Made by a program: the position numbers and the translations under genes
Shown: piece by piece, positions 8,979-18,010 of the stretch
How the letters are laid out: each line of letters starts with the position of its first letter
Numbering within the stretch: the stretch's first letter is position 1
NCBI RefSeq assembly: GCF_009192945.1
Contig: NZ_NSET01000004.1
Coordinates: forward strand, 62,001 to 126,000
Length of the DNA: 64,000 bases
From: Xanthomonas maliensis
Lineage (GTDB): Bacteria > Pseudomonadota > Gammaproteobacteria > Xanthomonadales > Xanthomonadaceae
Direction: 5' to 3'
Notes under the pieces: generated by a model
Told to the model about the DNA's origin: nothing
Database searches by the model: none
The model's input: the letters and a program-made list of their open reading frames with translations, nothing else

Positions 8979-9226
8979 TCGGATAATGCCAGGGCCTTGG
9001 CGGGACGCGAAGCGTGCGCCAGGCCCTGCGCAGCACACCGCCGCTTTGCTAACCTGCGGCCGGCCGGTGTCTCGAAACACGCGGCGTCTGCAGCGCGCGC
9101 CACCGGCCGCGACTGCAGGCAGCATTGCCATCGCGCGGCCAGACTTGCACGCGCGCGACAGGCGCATGCAGGGTCGTCGACCGTGCCATGGCATGCTGCG
9201 CCGCCATCTGTGGGGAAGCTGATCGC

Positions 9227-11665
9227 ATGAGCTACGACGTCATCCACGCCCGCCACCGGCCGCGCGCATCTTTGCTGACGAAGCTGCTGGCGCTGCTCGT
9301 CGGCACCATTGCCCTGGCGGGCTGTGCACAGCGCAGCCCCGGCGATGCCTCGCCACGCACCGCTGCACGCACGACGCCCTCCAGTACCGCCAATGCCCCC
9401 TTGCCGCTGATTCCCGCTCCGGCGGAAAGCCGCCGCGGCTCCGGCAGTCTGCGCGTGGGACCGGGGACGGTGATCTCGATTGCCGACGGCGACGGCGATG
9501 CACGGCGTGCCGGCGAACACCTGGCCATGCTGTTGCAACGCACGCGCGGCCTGAGGTTGGAGGTGCGCAGCGAGACGCAGGCCTCGCCGGCCAGCATCCG
9601 CCTGCAGCGCAATGCGCAGACACCGGTGACGCAGCCGGAAGGTTACAGCCTGGAGGCGGACGACCACGGCCTGCGCATCCAGGCGCGCGATGGCGCCGGC
9701 CTGTTCTATGGCGCCATCAGCGCCTGGCAACTGCTGACACCGGACGGCGGCAAGGGCCCCGTGGTGATACCGGCAGTGTCCATCCGCGACTGGCCGCGCT
9801 TCCGTTGGCGCGGCCAGCATCTGGACGTCGCGCGCCACTTCCACGACGTGGCGACGGTCAAGCACGTGCTCGACACGATGGCCATGCACAAGCTCAATGT
9901 GCTGCACTGGCATCTCACCGACGACCAGGGTTGGCGCATCGAGATCAAGCGCTATCCCAAGCTCACCGACATCGGTGCCTGGCGCACGCCGCCGGGCGCA
10001 GGCCGGCACGGCACGCCGGAGCGTTATGGCGGTTTCTACACGCAGGAACAGATCAGCGAGATCGTCGCCTATGCGGCGCGGCTGCACATCACCGTGTTGC
10101 CCGAGCTGGACATGCCCGGGCATGCGCAGGCAGCCGTTGCCGCCTATCCCGAAGAAGTTGGCGTCCCCGGCGTGCGCACCCAGGTAGGTGTGAACTGGGG
10201 CGTCAACCCGTACCTGTTCAACACCAGCGAACGCAGCCTGACCTTCATTACCAACGTGCTGGATGAAGTACTGACGTTGTTCCCGTCGACCTACATCCAT
10301 ATCGGCGGCGATGAGGCGGTCAAGGACCAGTGGGAAGCCTCGCCGGCGGTGCGCGCACAGATGCGCAAGCTCGGGATCAAGGACGCGCATGCGATGCAGG
10401 GTTGGTTTAACGAGCAACTGGCGCAGTATCTGACCGCGCATGGTCGCCGCATGATCGGCTGGGACGAGATTCTTGAAAGCGGCGTGCCAGCCAGTGCGTC
10501 GGTGATGTCGTGGCGTGGCGTCGAAGGCGCCGTGGCCGCGGCCCGGCAAGGGCACGACGTGGTATTGGCGCCGGGCGACTGGCTCTACCTGGATAACCTG
10601 CAGAGCACACGCAGCGACGAGCCCAATGGCCGTCTGACCACGTTGCCGCTGGAACGTGTATACGGCTTCGACCCGGTACCGAGCGGCCTGAGTGCCGAAC
10701 AAGCCCAGCACGTGCTCGGTGCACAAGGCGCGTTGTGGTCCGAATACATTCCGTCCCGCTGGCATGTGGACCATGCGCTGTTCCCGCGCCTGTCGGCGGT
10801 GGCCGAAGTGACCTGGTCGCCGATGAGCGCACGCAGCTGGCCGGGCTTCCTGGCCCGCCTGCCGGCGCAGCTGCAGCGATACCGGGCGTTGGGCATCGAC
10901 TATAGCGATGCCGCCTTCGCCGCCGACATCGCACTCGATGGCGGCCCCAATCCGGTGCTGGCAGGTGCCCCGGCCAAGGTGGTGCTGAGCACGCAGACCG
11001 GGGCCGGCCAGTTGCACTACACCACCGATGGCAGCACGCCGACACCGGCCTCGCCACGCTATACCGCGCCGTTCACGATCTCCCTGCCGAGCACGGTCAA
11101 GGCGACCGCCTTCAGCGCCGATGGCGTGGCATTGGCAGCAGTGCGCGGCCGTCAGTTCGACCGGCCCACGCTGCTGCGACTGGACAGCCAAGGACTACGC
11201 CACTGCGTGGACCAGGGCGCACTCGGCCTGCGCCTGCCGTTGCTGCCGGACATGGCCGGTGCCGATACGCCGGTCTACAACGTCGATCTGTTCCATGCGT
11301 GTCGGCTGTATCCGCAGGCACGGCTGGATGGTATCGGCGCCATCCGGATCGAGGCGGCGCGGCTGGCCAACAATTTCGGCCTGGCGCATGAGCAATCCAA
11401 GGTGGTGCAGTACCCGGCGCGCAGCCGCGGCGGCGAGCTGGAAGTGCGCCAGGGGTGCGATGGCGAACTGATCGCCAGCATGCAGCTGCCCAACAGCGAC
11501 ATGCTGGGCGAACAGTTCACGCTGGAAACCCCACTACCTCCACGCACGGGCATCCATGATCTGTGCCTGCGCTTCACTGCCCCCATTCGCGGCCCGTTGT
11601 ACGCCATCGGTGCCGTCCAGTTGATCGAAACCACCGCGCAGGCGCCCCCCGCCGCCACGCGCTGA
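9227..11665 (+). CDS. nixG: GH20 beta-N-acetylhexosaminidase lipoprotein (NixG-like)
   Basis: An 812-residue hexosaminidase that removes terminal beta-GlcNAc. The start at 9227 has GGGGA nearby and gives a lipoprotein signal with lipobox LAGC (Cys about 28). The next residue is Gln, not Asp, so outer-membrane sorting is expected. A GH20b N-domain spans about 55-180. The barrel follows, with HWHLTDDQGWRIEIKRYPKLT and the catalytic pair Asp362-Glu363 in HIGGDEAV. A chitobiase C-terminal module (YTTDGSTPTPASPRY, about 605-660) and a further beta-sandwich complete it. A 248-nt gap before it contains a bulged hairpin (about 8989-9028), possibly attenuating read-through from nixF. An upstream ATG at 9125 lacks a signal sequence and was rejected. 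Confidence 0.9.
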   Translation: MSYDVIHARHRPRASLLTKLLALLVGTIALAGCAQRSPGDASPRTAARTTPSSTANAPLPLIPAPAESRRGSGSLRVGPGTVISIADGDGDARRAGEHLAMLLQRTRGLRLEVRSETQASPASIRLQRNAQTPVTQPEGYSLEADDHGLRIQARDGAGLFYGAISAWQLLTPDGGKGPVVIPAVSIRDWPRFRWRGQHLDVARHFHDVATVKHVLDTMAMHKLNVLHWHLTDDQGWRIEIKRYPKLTDIGAWRTPPGAGRHGTPERYGGFYTQEQISEIVAYAARLHITVLPELDMPGHAQAAVAAYPEEVGVPGVRTQVGVNWGVNPYLFNTSERSLTFITNVLDEVLTLFPSTYIHIGGDEAVKDQWEASPAVRAQMRKLGIKDAHAMQGWFNEQLAQYLTAHGRRMIGWDEILESGVPASASVMSWRGVEGAVAAARQGHDVVLAPGDWLYLDNLQSTRSDEPNGRLTTLPLERVYGFDPVPSGLSAEQAQHVLGAQGALWSEYIPSRWHVDHALFPRLSAVAEVTWSPMSARSWPGFLARLPAQLQRYRALGIDYSDAAFAADIALDGGPNPVLAGAPAKVVLSTQTGAGQLHYTTDGSTPTPASPRYTAPFTISLPSTVKATAFSADGVALAAVRGRQFDRPTLLRLDSQGLRHCVDQGALGLRLPLLPDMAGADTPVYNVDLFHACRLYPQARLDGIGAIRIEAARLANNFGLAHEQSKVVQYPARSRGGELEVRQGCDGELIASMQLPNSDMLGEQFTLETPLPPRTGIHDLCLRFTAPIRGPLYAIGAVQLIETTAQAPPAATR

Positions 11666-11685
11666 GCCCTCAAGGAGAGTCATCC

Positions 11686-14370
11686 ATGCCCCTGTCCCCT
11701 CGCCGTTCCGCATCCGCCGCCCTCGGGCTCGCCGTCGCCGTCGCCCTCTCGCCGGCCTGGGCCGCACCGCCCAGTGCGACGCGCTTGGACAGCGGCTGGC
11801 AGGTGCGCCTGGTCCCGGGACAGTCGCAGGCCAAGACCTATCCGAAGGCAGCCGACTGGCTGCCGGCGCAGGTGCCGGGCGTGGTGCAGACCGACCTGAT
11901 CGCCGCCAAGGTGGTGCCCGATCCGTTCTACCGCGATAACGAAGGCAAGATCCAATGGGTGGGCTTGAGCGACTGGCAGTACCGCAGCCACTTCAACGTC
12001 GATGCCGCCACCCTCAAGCGCGAGCACGTGGAGCTGGTGTTCGACGGCCTGGACACGCTGGCGGAGGTCACCCTCAACGGCAAGAAGCTGCTCAGTGCCG
12101 ACAACATGTTCCGGCAGTGGCGGGTGGACGCCAAACCGCTGCTCAAGCGCGGCGACAACGTTCTGGAGATCACGTTCTTTTCGCCGATCAAGAAGATCCA
12201 GCCGTGGTTGGCCAAACAGCCCTATGCGCTGCCCGGCGCCTACGACTCGGCGTTCGGCGACGAGCCGGAAGCGCGTCATAGCTCGACCTATGTGCGCAAG
12301 GCGCCCTATAGCTACGGCTGGGACTGGGGCCCGCGCATGGTCAATGCCGGCATCTGGAAGGACGTGCGGCTGGAAGCGTGGGATGCACTGCGGGTGGACG
12401 GCCTGCATATCGCGCAACAACGCGTGGACGCTGACAGTGCGCAGCTGCAGGCGCAGTTGGAAGTGCAGGCCGGCCGCAGTGGCCCGGTGCAGGTGACACT
12501 GGACGTGCTCGGTCCGGATGGCCAGAAGGTCGGGCAGTTCAGCCAGCAGGCGGTGGTCGATCCCGGCCAGAACCGCATCGACCTGCCGGTGCGCATCGCC
12601 AAGCCCAAGCGCTGGTTTCCGCTCGGGTATGGCGCACAGGATCGCTATACCTTCGTCGCCAGCGTGCGCGATGCCGATGGCGACAGCCAGCAGGTCAAGC
12701 GCGTCACCGGCCTGCGTTCGGTCGAACTGCGGCGCGAGAAGGATCAGTGGGGCAAGAGCATGGAGTTCGTGGTCAACGGCATCCCGATCTTCGCCAAGGG
12801 CGCCAACCTGATTCCGCTGGAGGCCTTCCCCACCCGCGTCGACCACGCACGCATGCGCAGCACCCTGCAGGATGCGCGCGACGCCAACATGAACATGCTG
12901 CGCATGTGGGGCGGCGGCCATTACCAGGACGACTATTTCTACGACGTCGCCGACGAGCTGGGCATCATGATCTGGCAGGACTTCATGTTCGGCGGCGCGG
13001 TGCCGCCGTACGACGTCGCCTTCCGCGAGAACACCCGGCAGGAGGCCATCGAACAGGTCAAGCGGCTGCGCGACCATCCCAGCATCGTGCTCTGGTGCGG
13101 CAACAACGAGGTGCAGACCGGCTGGGAAAACTGGGGCGACCGGGTCAAATTCAAGCAATCGCTGGATCCGGAGGAACGTAGCCGCATCGAGCGCGGCATG
13201 ACCACCTTGTTCGGCACCGTGTTCGGTGAAGTGGTCGCCACCTACGACAGCGACGTGCCGTACTGGGCGACTTCGCCCGGTACCAATTTCGATGGCCCTG
13301 CCGACCAGCCCAACGATGGCGACATGCATTATTGGAAAGTCTGGGGTGGCCCTGCGCTGCCGGTCACCGAATACCTCAACGTGACCCCGCGCTTCATGTC
13401 CGAATACGGTCTGCAGTCGTTCCCGGACATGCGCACCGTGCGCGCCTTCGCGCAGCCGGGCGATCTGGATCCGGAATCGCCGGTGATGCGCGTGCACCAG
13501 AAGTTCGACAAGGGCAACGGCAACAAGCGGCTGATGCTGTACATCCGCCGCGAGTTTGGCGAACCCAAGGATTTCGAGAGCTTCGTCTATCTGAGCCAGT
13601 TGATGCAGGCCGAAGGCATCAGCCTGGCTGCCTCGCATCTGCGTGCATCGCGTCCGCAGTCGATGGGCTCGCTGTACTGGCAGCTCAACGACGTCTGGCC
13701 CGGCGCCTCCTGGTCCAGCGTGGATTACGACGGCCGCTGGAAGGCGCTGCACTACCATGCGCGTCGGTTCTATGCGCCGGAGCTGATCGCTGCGCTGCGC
13801 AACGACAAGGGCCAGACCGAGGTCTCGCTGGTGTCCGATCGCACCACCGCCTTGAATGCGCGTTGGCGCATGCGGGTGATGCGCATGGACGGCAAGCTGC
13901 TGAGCAAGCGCGAGCAGAAGGTCACGGTCAAACCGCTCAGCAGCCTGCGCGTGGGCGACTTCAGCGACAAGCAACTGTTGGGCAACGCCGATCCGAAGCA
14001 GACCTATGTGGTGTTCGAGCTGTTCGACGGCGACAGGCTGCTGTCGCGTGAGACGGTGTTCTTCGCGCCGGCCAAGCAGCTCGCATTGCCGACCGCGAAG
14101 ATCGAAAGCCAGTGGCGTGCCGACGGCGATGGCTATGCGCTCACACTGACCAGCAACACGCTGGCGCGCGAGGTCTGGCTGTCGTTCGGCGATGTGGATG
14201 CCACGCTGTCGGACAACGCCTTCGACCTGCTGCCGGGCGAGCCAATCACCGTGCGCGTGAGCAGCAAGACGGCGCTGGCGCAGTTGCAGGCCACGCTGCA
14301 GGTGCGCGATCTGGCCGCAACGTTGGCCGGCGCTCCGACGGAGCGGCAGGAGGCCGCGGCTACGAAATGA
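11686..14370 (+). CDS. nixH: GH2 beta-mannosidase (NixH-like)
   Basis: An 894-residue exported enzyme expected to release the beta-linked core mannose. The start at 11686 is preceded by AAGGAGAG and gives a clean signal peptide ending SPAWA. The longer frame from 11563 runs inside nixG and was rejected. The N-terminal sugar-binding domain (VFDGLDTLAEVTLNGKKL) leads to an Ig-like domain and then the barrel. Catalytic sites are the acid/base Glu475 in WCGNNEVQ and the nucleophile Glu573 in FMSEYGLQSF. GSLYWQLNDVWPGASWSS is typical of beta-mannosidases rather than beta-galactosidases. It begins 20 nt after nixG. Confidence 0.9.
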   Translation: MPLSPRRSASAALGLAVAVALSPAWAAPPSATRLDSGWQVRLVPGQSQAKTYPKAADWLPAQVPGVVQTDLIAAKVVPDPFYRDNEGKIQWVGLSDWQYRSHFNVDAATLKREHVELVFDGLDTLAEVTLNGKKLLSADNMFRQWRVDAKPLLKRGDNVLEITFFSPIKKIQPWLAKQPYALPGAYDSAFGDEPEARHSSTYVRKAPYSYGWDWGPRMVNAGIWKDVRLEAWDALRVDGLHIAQQRVDADSAQLQAQLEVQAGRSGPVQVTLDVLGPDGQKVGQFSQQAVVDPGQNRIDLPVRIAKPKRWFPLGYGAQDRYTFVASVRDADGDSQQVKRVTGLRSVELRREKDQWGKSMEFVVNGIPIFAKGANLIPLEAFPTRVDHARMRSTLQDARDANMNMLRMWGGGHYQDDYFYDVADELGIMIWQDFMFGGAVPPYDVAFRENTRQEAIEQVKRLRDHPSIVLWCGNNEVQTGWENWGDRVKFKQSLDPEERSRIERGMTTLFGTVFGEVVATYDSDVPYWATSPGTNFDGPADQPNDGDMHYWKVWGGPALPVTEYLNVTPRFMSEYGLQSFPDMRTVRAFAQPGDLDPESPVMRVHQKFDKGNGNKRLMLYIRREFGEPKDFESFVYLSQLMQAEGISLAASHLRASRPQSMGSLYWQLNDVWPGASWSSVDYDGRWKALHYHARRFYAPELIAALRNDKGQTEVSLVSDRTTALNARWRMRVMRMDGKLLSKREQKVTVKPLSSLRVGDFSDKQLLGNADPKQTYVVFELFDGDRLLSRETVFFAPAKQLALPTAKIESQWRADGDGYALTLTSNTLAREVWLSFGDVDATLSDNAFDLLPGEPITVRVSSKTALAQLQATLQVRDLAATLAGAPTERQEAAATK

Positions 14371-14381
14371 GGAGTAAGCGC

Positions 14382-14515
14382 CCCTCATCCGCCCTTCGGG
14401 CACCTTCTCCCGCGACGCGGGAGAAGGACGCAAGTGCTTGCGATGAATATTCTGCTTCGTTCAAGAGCCCTTCTCCCGCTAGCGGGAGAAGGTGCCCCGC
14501 AGGGGCGGATGAGGG
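14382..14515. repeat. Inverted pair of REP-like intergenic repeats
   Basis: Two imperfect copies in opposite orientation, 14382-14427 and 14469-14515, are separated by 41 nt. Each contains its own palindrome (CCTTCTCCCG/CGGGAGAAGG) and the block CCTCATCCGCC. The pair can fold as one large hairpin or as two small ones. It lies between nixH and nixI. This sequence class is, to my knowledge, widespread between Xanthomonas genes; no transposase is present. It could attenuate transcription or stabilise the upstream mRNA. Confidence 0.85.
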
Positions 14516-14639
14516 CCCAGCGCAGGACCAGTCCCAACCATCACCGATGGCGCGCATGACACCGCGCACCACACCCTTCAGACTGCGGCGCTACCAGAAC
14601 CATGCCCAGCGGCCTTTGCCGCTGCCCAGGAGTGAATTC

Positions 14640-17300
14640 ATGTCGTCCGTGTTTGTATCGCGCCTTGCCATGGCATTCGGCCTCGGCCTGACGCTGCCAA
14701 GCCTTACCCTTGCCGCCCCGGCCGAACGGGACGGATCGCCTGAACAGCGTGCCGCCGCCCTGGTCGCGCACATGAGCCGCGAAGAAAAAGTGGCGCAGGC
14801 GATGAACGATGCACCGGCGATTCCGCGGCTGGGCATCCCCGCCTATGAATGGTGGAGCGAAGGCCTGCATGGCATTGCGCGTAATGGCTATGCCACGGTG
14901 TTTCCGCAGGCGATCGGGCTGGCCGCAAGCTGGAACACCGAGCTGCTGCAGCAGGTCGGCACGGTCACCTCGACCGAGGCGCGGGCCAAGTTCAATCTGG
15001 CCGGCGGTCCCGGCAAGGACCACACGCGCTACGCCGGGCTGACCATCTGGTCGCCCAATATCAACATCTTCCGCGACCCGCGCTGGGGACGTGGCATGGA
15101 GACCTACGGCGAAGACCCCTATCTCACCGGGCAACTGGCGGTCGGCTTCATCCGCGGCCTGCAAGGCGACGACCCCAACCATCCGCGCACCATCGCCACG
15201 CCCAAGCACTTGGCCGTGCACAGCGGGCCGGAACCGGGCCGCCACGGCTTTGATGTCGATGTCTCCCCGCATGATGTCGAGGCCACCTACACCCCGGCCT
15301 TCCGTGCCGCCATCGTCGACGGACAGGCGGGGTCGGTGATGTGCGCCTACAACGCGCTGCACGGCACGCCGGCGTGCGCCGCCGACTGGTTGATCAACGG
15401 CCGCGTGCGAGGCGACTGGGGATTCAAGGGCTTCGTGGTCTCCGATTGCGACGCGGTCGACGACATGACCCAGTTTCATTACTTCCGCCCGGACAACGCC
15501 GGCTCGTCGGCCGCCGCGCTCAAGGCCGGGCACGATCTCAACTGCGGCCACGCCTATCGCGAGCTGGGAACCGCCATCGCCCGTGGCGACGTCGACGAGG
15601 CCTTGCTCGATCAATCGCTGGTGCGGCTGTTCGCGGCGCGCTACCGCCTGGGCGAGCTGCAAGCGCCACGCAAGGATGCCTACGCTCGCCTGGGCGCCAA
15701 GGACATCGACAGTGCCGCGCATCAGGCCTTGGCCTTGCGCGCGGCCGCCGAATCACTGGTGCTGCTGAAGAACGCGGGCGGTCTCTTGCCGCTCAAGCCT
15801 GGCCTGCGGCTGGCCGTGATCGGCCCCAATGCCGATGCGCTGGCCGCGCTGGAAGCCAATTACCAGGGCACCTCGTCGGCGCCGGTGACACCGCTGCTGG
15901 GGTTGCGCCAGCGCTTCGGCGCTCAGCAGGTGCGCTATGCGCAAGGCGCGCCGCTGGCCGCCGGCGTGCCGGGCATGATTCCGGAGACCGCCTTGCGCAG
16001 CGACGGCCAGCCTGGCCTGCGCGGCGAATACTTCGACAATGTCGACATGAGCGGCGCTGCCCGCGTCGTCCGCCAGGACCGCGTGGTGAGCTTCAACTGG
16101 GATCAGGTCGCGCCGGCCAAGGGCCTGCCGGCCGATCGCTACGCGGTGCGCTGGAGCGGCGAGCTGCTGCCACCCGGGCCCGGCGACTACACCCTGGCGG
16201 TTCGCGTGGCGCGCTGCTTCGATTGCACAGGTCACGACCCGGTGCGGCTGTACATCGACGACCAGTTGGTCGTGGCCGGCAATGCCGAAGACAAGCATGT
16301 GCCCGCCGGGATGCATAACGCCGACGGTCGCAATGTCGAAACCGTGTTGCACTTCGACGACACTCGCCCACGCAAGATCCGGCTGGAAATGGAACACCGC
16401 GGCCAGGATCAGGGCGTGCGCCTGGAGTGGCTGGCACCGACGGCGCCGCAATTGGCCGAAGCCGAGCAAGCGGTCGCACAGGCCGATGCGGTGGTGGCCT
16501 TCGTCGGCTTGTCGCCGGACGTGGAAGGCGAAGAGTTGCGGATCGACGTCCCCGGCTTCGACGGCGGCGACCGCAACGACATCGCCCTGCCCGCACCGCA
16601 ACAGGCGTTGCTGGAGCGCGCCAAGGCCAGCGGCAAACCGCTGGTGGTGGTGCTGATGAGCGGCAGTGCGGTGGCGCTGAATTGGGCCAAGACGCACGCC
16701 GATGCGATCGTGGCAGCCTGGTACCCGGGCCAATCCGGCGGCGTCGCCATCGCACGTGCGCTGGCCGGCGACGACAACCCCGCCGGCCGCTTGCCGGTGA
16801 CCTTCTACCGCTCGACCAAGGACTTGCCGCCCTACGTCAGCTACGACATGAAGGGACGCACCTATCGCTACTTCAAGGGCGAGCCGTTGTTTCCGTTCGG
16901 TTACGGTTTGAGCTACACCCAGTTCGCCTACGACGCGCCGCAGCTGTCGACCGCCAACGTGCAAGCGGGCGATGCGCTGCAGCTCACCGCCATGGTGCGT
17001 AACACCGGCAAGCGTGCCGGCGACGAGGTCGTGCAGGTGTACCTGCAAGGGCCGCAGGCCCCACTGTCGCCGTTGCGCAGCCTGGTGGGATTCCAACGCG
17101 TACATCTGCAGCCGGGCGAACAGCGTGCCGTGCGCTTCACGCTGGATGCGCGCGCCCTGAGCTCGGTCGACCGCAGCGGAACCCGTGCGGTGGAAGCCGG
17201 CGAGTACCGGCTGTTCGTCGGCGGTGGCCAGCCGGAGACCGGCGCTCCCGGCCAGACCGCGAGCTTTGCGATCCAGGGCCGTTCGCCGTTGCCGAAGTAA
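14640..17300 (+). CDS. nixI: GH3 glycosidase with PA14 insert, beta-xylosidase-like (NixI-like)
   Basis: An 886-residue exported GH3 enzyme; in X. campestris the GH3 of this locus removes the beta-1,2-xylose of plant N-glycans. The start at 14640 has CAGGAG upstream and a signal peptide ending SLTLAAPA. The barrel domain contains WWSEGLHGIARNG and the nucleophile Asp269 in FVVSDCDAVDDM. The second domain is interrupted by a PA14 module (about 455-595; GLRGEYFDN, GDYTLAVRVARCFDCTG, VRLEWLAP). A C-terminal fibronectin-III-like domain (about 760-880) closes the protein. Longer upstream frames cross the repeat pair and were rejected. Other GH3 specificities cannot be excluded from sequence alone. 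Confidence 0.88.
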   Translation: MSSVFVSRLAMAFGLGLTLPSLTLAAPAERDGSPEQRAAALVAHMSREEKVAQAMNDAPAIPRLGIPAYEWWSEGLHGIARNGYATVFPQAIGLAASWNTELLQQVGTVTSTEARAKFNLAGGPGKDHTRYAGLTIWSPNINIFRDPRWGRGMETYGEDPYLTGQLAVGFIRGLQGDDPNHPRTIATPKHLAVHSGPEPGRHGFDVDVSPHDVEATYTPAFRAAIVDGQAGSVMCAYNALHGTPACAADWLINGRVRGDWGFKGFVVSDCDAVDDMTQFHYFRPDNAGSSAAALKAGHDLNCGHAYRELGTAIARGDVDEALLDQSLVRLFAARYRLGELQAPRKDAYARLGAKDIDSAAHQALALRAAAESLVLLKNAGGLLPLKPGLRLAVIGPNADALAALEANYQGTSSAPVTPLLGLRQRFGAQQVRYAQGAPLAAGVPGMIPETALRSDGQPGLRGEYFDNVDMSGAARVVRQDRVVSFNWDQVAPAKGLPADRYAVRWSGELLPPGPGDYTLAVRVARCFDCTGHDPVRLYIDDQLVVAGNAEDKHVPAGMHNADGRNVETVLHFDDTRPRKIRLEMEHRGQDQGVRLEWLAPTAPQLAEAEQAVAQADAVVAFVGLSPDVEGEELRIDVPGFDGGDRNDIALPAPQQALLERAKASGKPLVVVLMSGSAVALNWAKTHADAIVAAWYPGQSGGVAIARALAGDDNPAGRLPVTFYRSTKDLPPYVSYDMKGRTYRYFKGEPLFPFGYGLSYTQFAYDAPQLSTANVQAGDALQLTAMVRNTGKRAGDEVVQVYLQGPQAPLSPLRSLVGFQRVHLQPGEQRAVRFTLDARALSSVDRSGTRAVEAGEYRLFVGGGQPETGAPGQTASFAIQGRSPLPK

Positions 17301-18010
17301 GACCGTGTTCGGCCGCGCCGCGGCTGCCGCTCACAGGCGGCAGCCGCTCTGGGCATTGCAACGCCCAGAGCGGCTGCATCCACCCAAGGCCACCTCAACG
17401 CGCCGCATCAGCACGACTGTGCGGCAACGCGCGCAGTTGCACGCCGTGCACGCCGTGCAGTCAACGGCTCCCCCCTGCGATGCCCAGCAGGCGCGATGCG
17501 TTGTCACTGTCATCGCGCGTGCATTTCCTCTTGACAGGAGGCGCCGGTGCGCCTATCAATGCTCGCGTTCGGTAAAACTGCAAACGGCAGCACAATCGAA
17601 CGCCGAGTGACGGCAGCATCGTCTTTCCATACCGCACGCGCACTGGAAGAGGGTTGTATGCAGCACCACCGTGTCCAACACACGTTCCGCGTCACGATCG
17701 CCATTGCGCAGTGCAGCGCGATCGTCCGCATGGCTGCATTGCCGGCTCACCTGTCATGACCAAGCACTATAAGCTGAGCGCACTGCGATCGCGCGCCAAG
17801 TGCATTGCCGGCTATTCCCCGCCCACCCGCTAGTCCCTGTATCGCTGTCCCAGCTGGCAGCGCCCCCGACATCACCCGTTCGGCTGTCCGCCCACGCTTG
17901 CTTGCGTGCTGCGGTGGTCCCGCGTGCGTCGCCGTGGAGCGCTGTCGACACGCAAGGCATCGCAGGGCGTTGCCGACGGCAACGTTGCCCAGCATCTGGC
18001 GAGGTGGCAC
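17301..18010. other. Intergenic region between nixI and the second TonB-dependent transporter
   Basis: A 710-nt stretch without a convincing gene. After the hairpins at 17320-17376 it contains short direct repeats (CACGCCGTG near 17440-17457) and an exact inverted repeat GCGCGATG (17491-17498)/CATCGCGC (17511-17518) with a 12-nt spacer, a candidate operator. GTTGTATGCAG at 17653-17663 also occurs at 6099-6109 before nixE. ORFs here are short, mutually overlapping and without ribosome sites. It separates the first nix block from the inserted module. Confidence 0.5.
17320..17376 (+). terminator. Two mutually exclusive hairpins after nixI
   Basis: The first stem pairs GCGGCTGCCGC (17320-17330) with the GCGGCAGCCGC that follows. 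The second is a perfect 14-bp stem, CAGCCGCTCTGGGC (17341-17354) with GCCCAGAGCGGCTG (17363-17376). They share CAGCCGC, so only one can form at a time. No T run follows, so classic intrinsic termination is uncertain. Confidence 0.5.

Noticed and set aside
8989-9028. Hairpin after nixF as an intrinsic terminator
   Set aside because: The stem is bulged and no T run follows; it is noted only as a possible attenuator.
3351-9194. Long minus-strand frames (3351-6167 and 6168-9194) opposite the receptor, nixE and nixF
   Set aside because: The plus-strand genes have clear motifs and ribosome sites; the antisense products match no fold.
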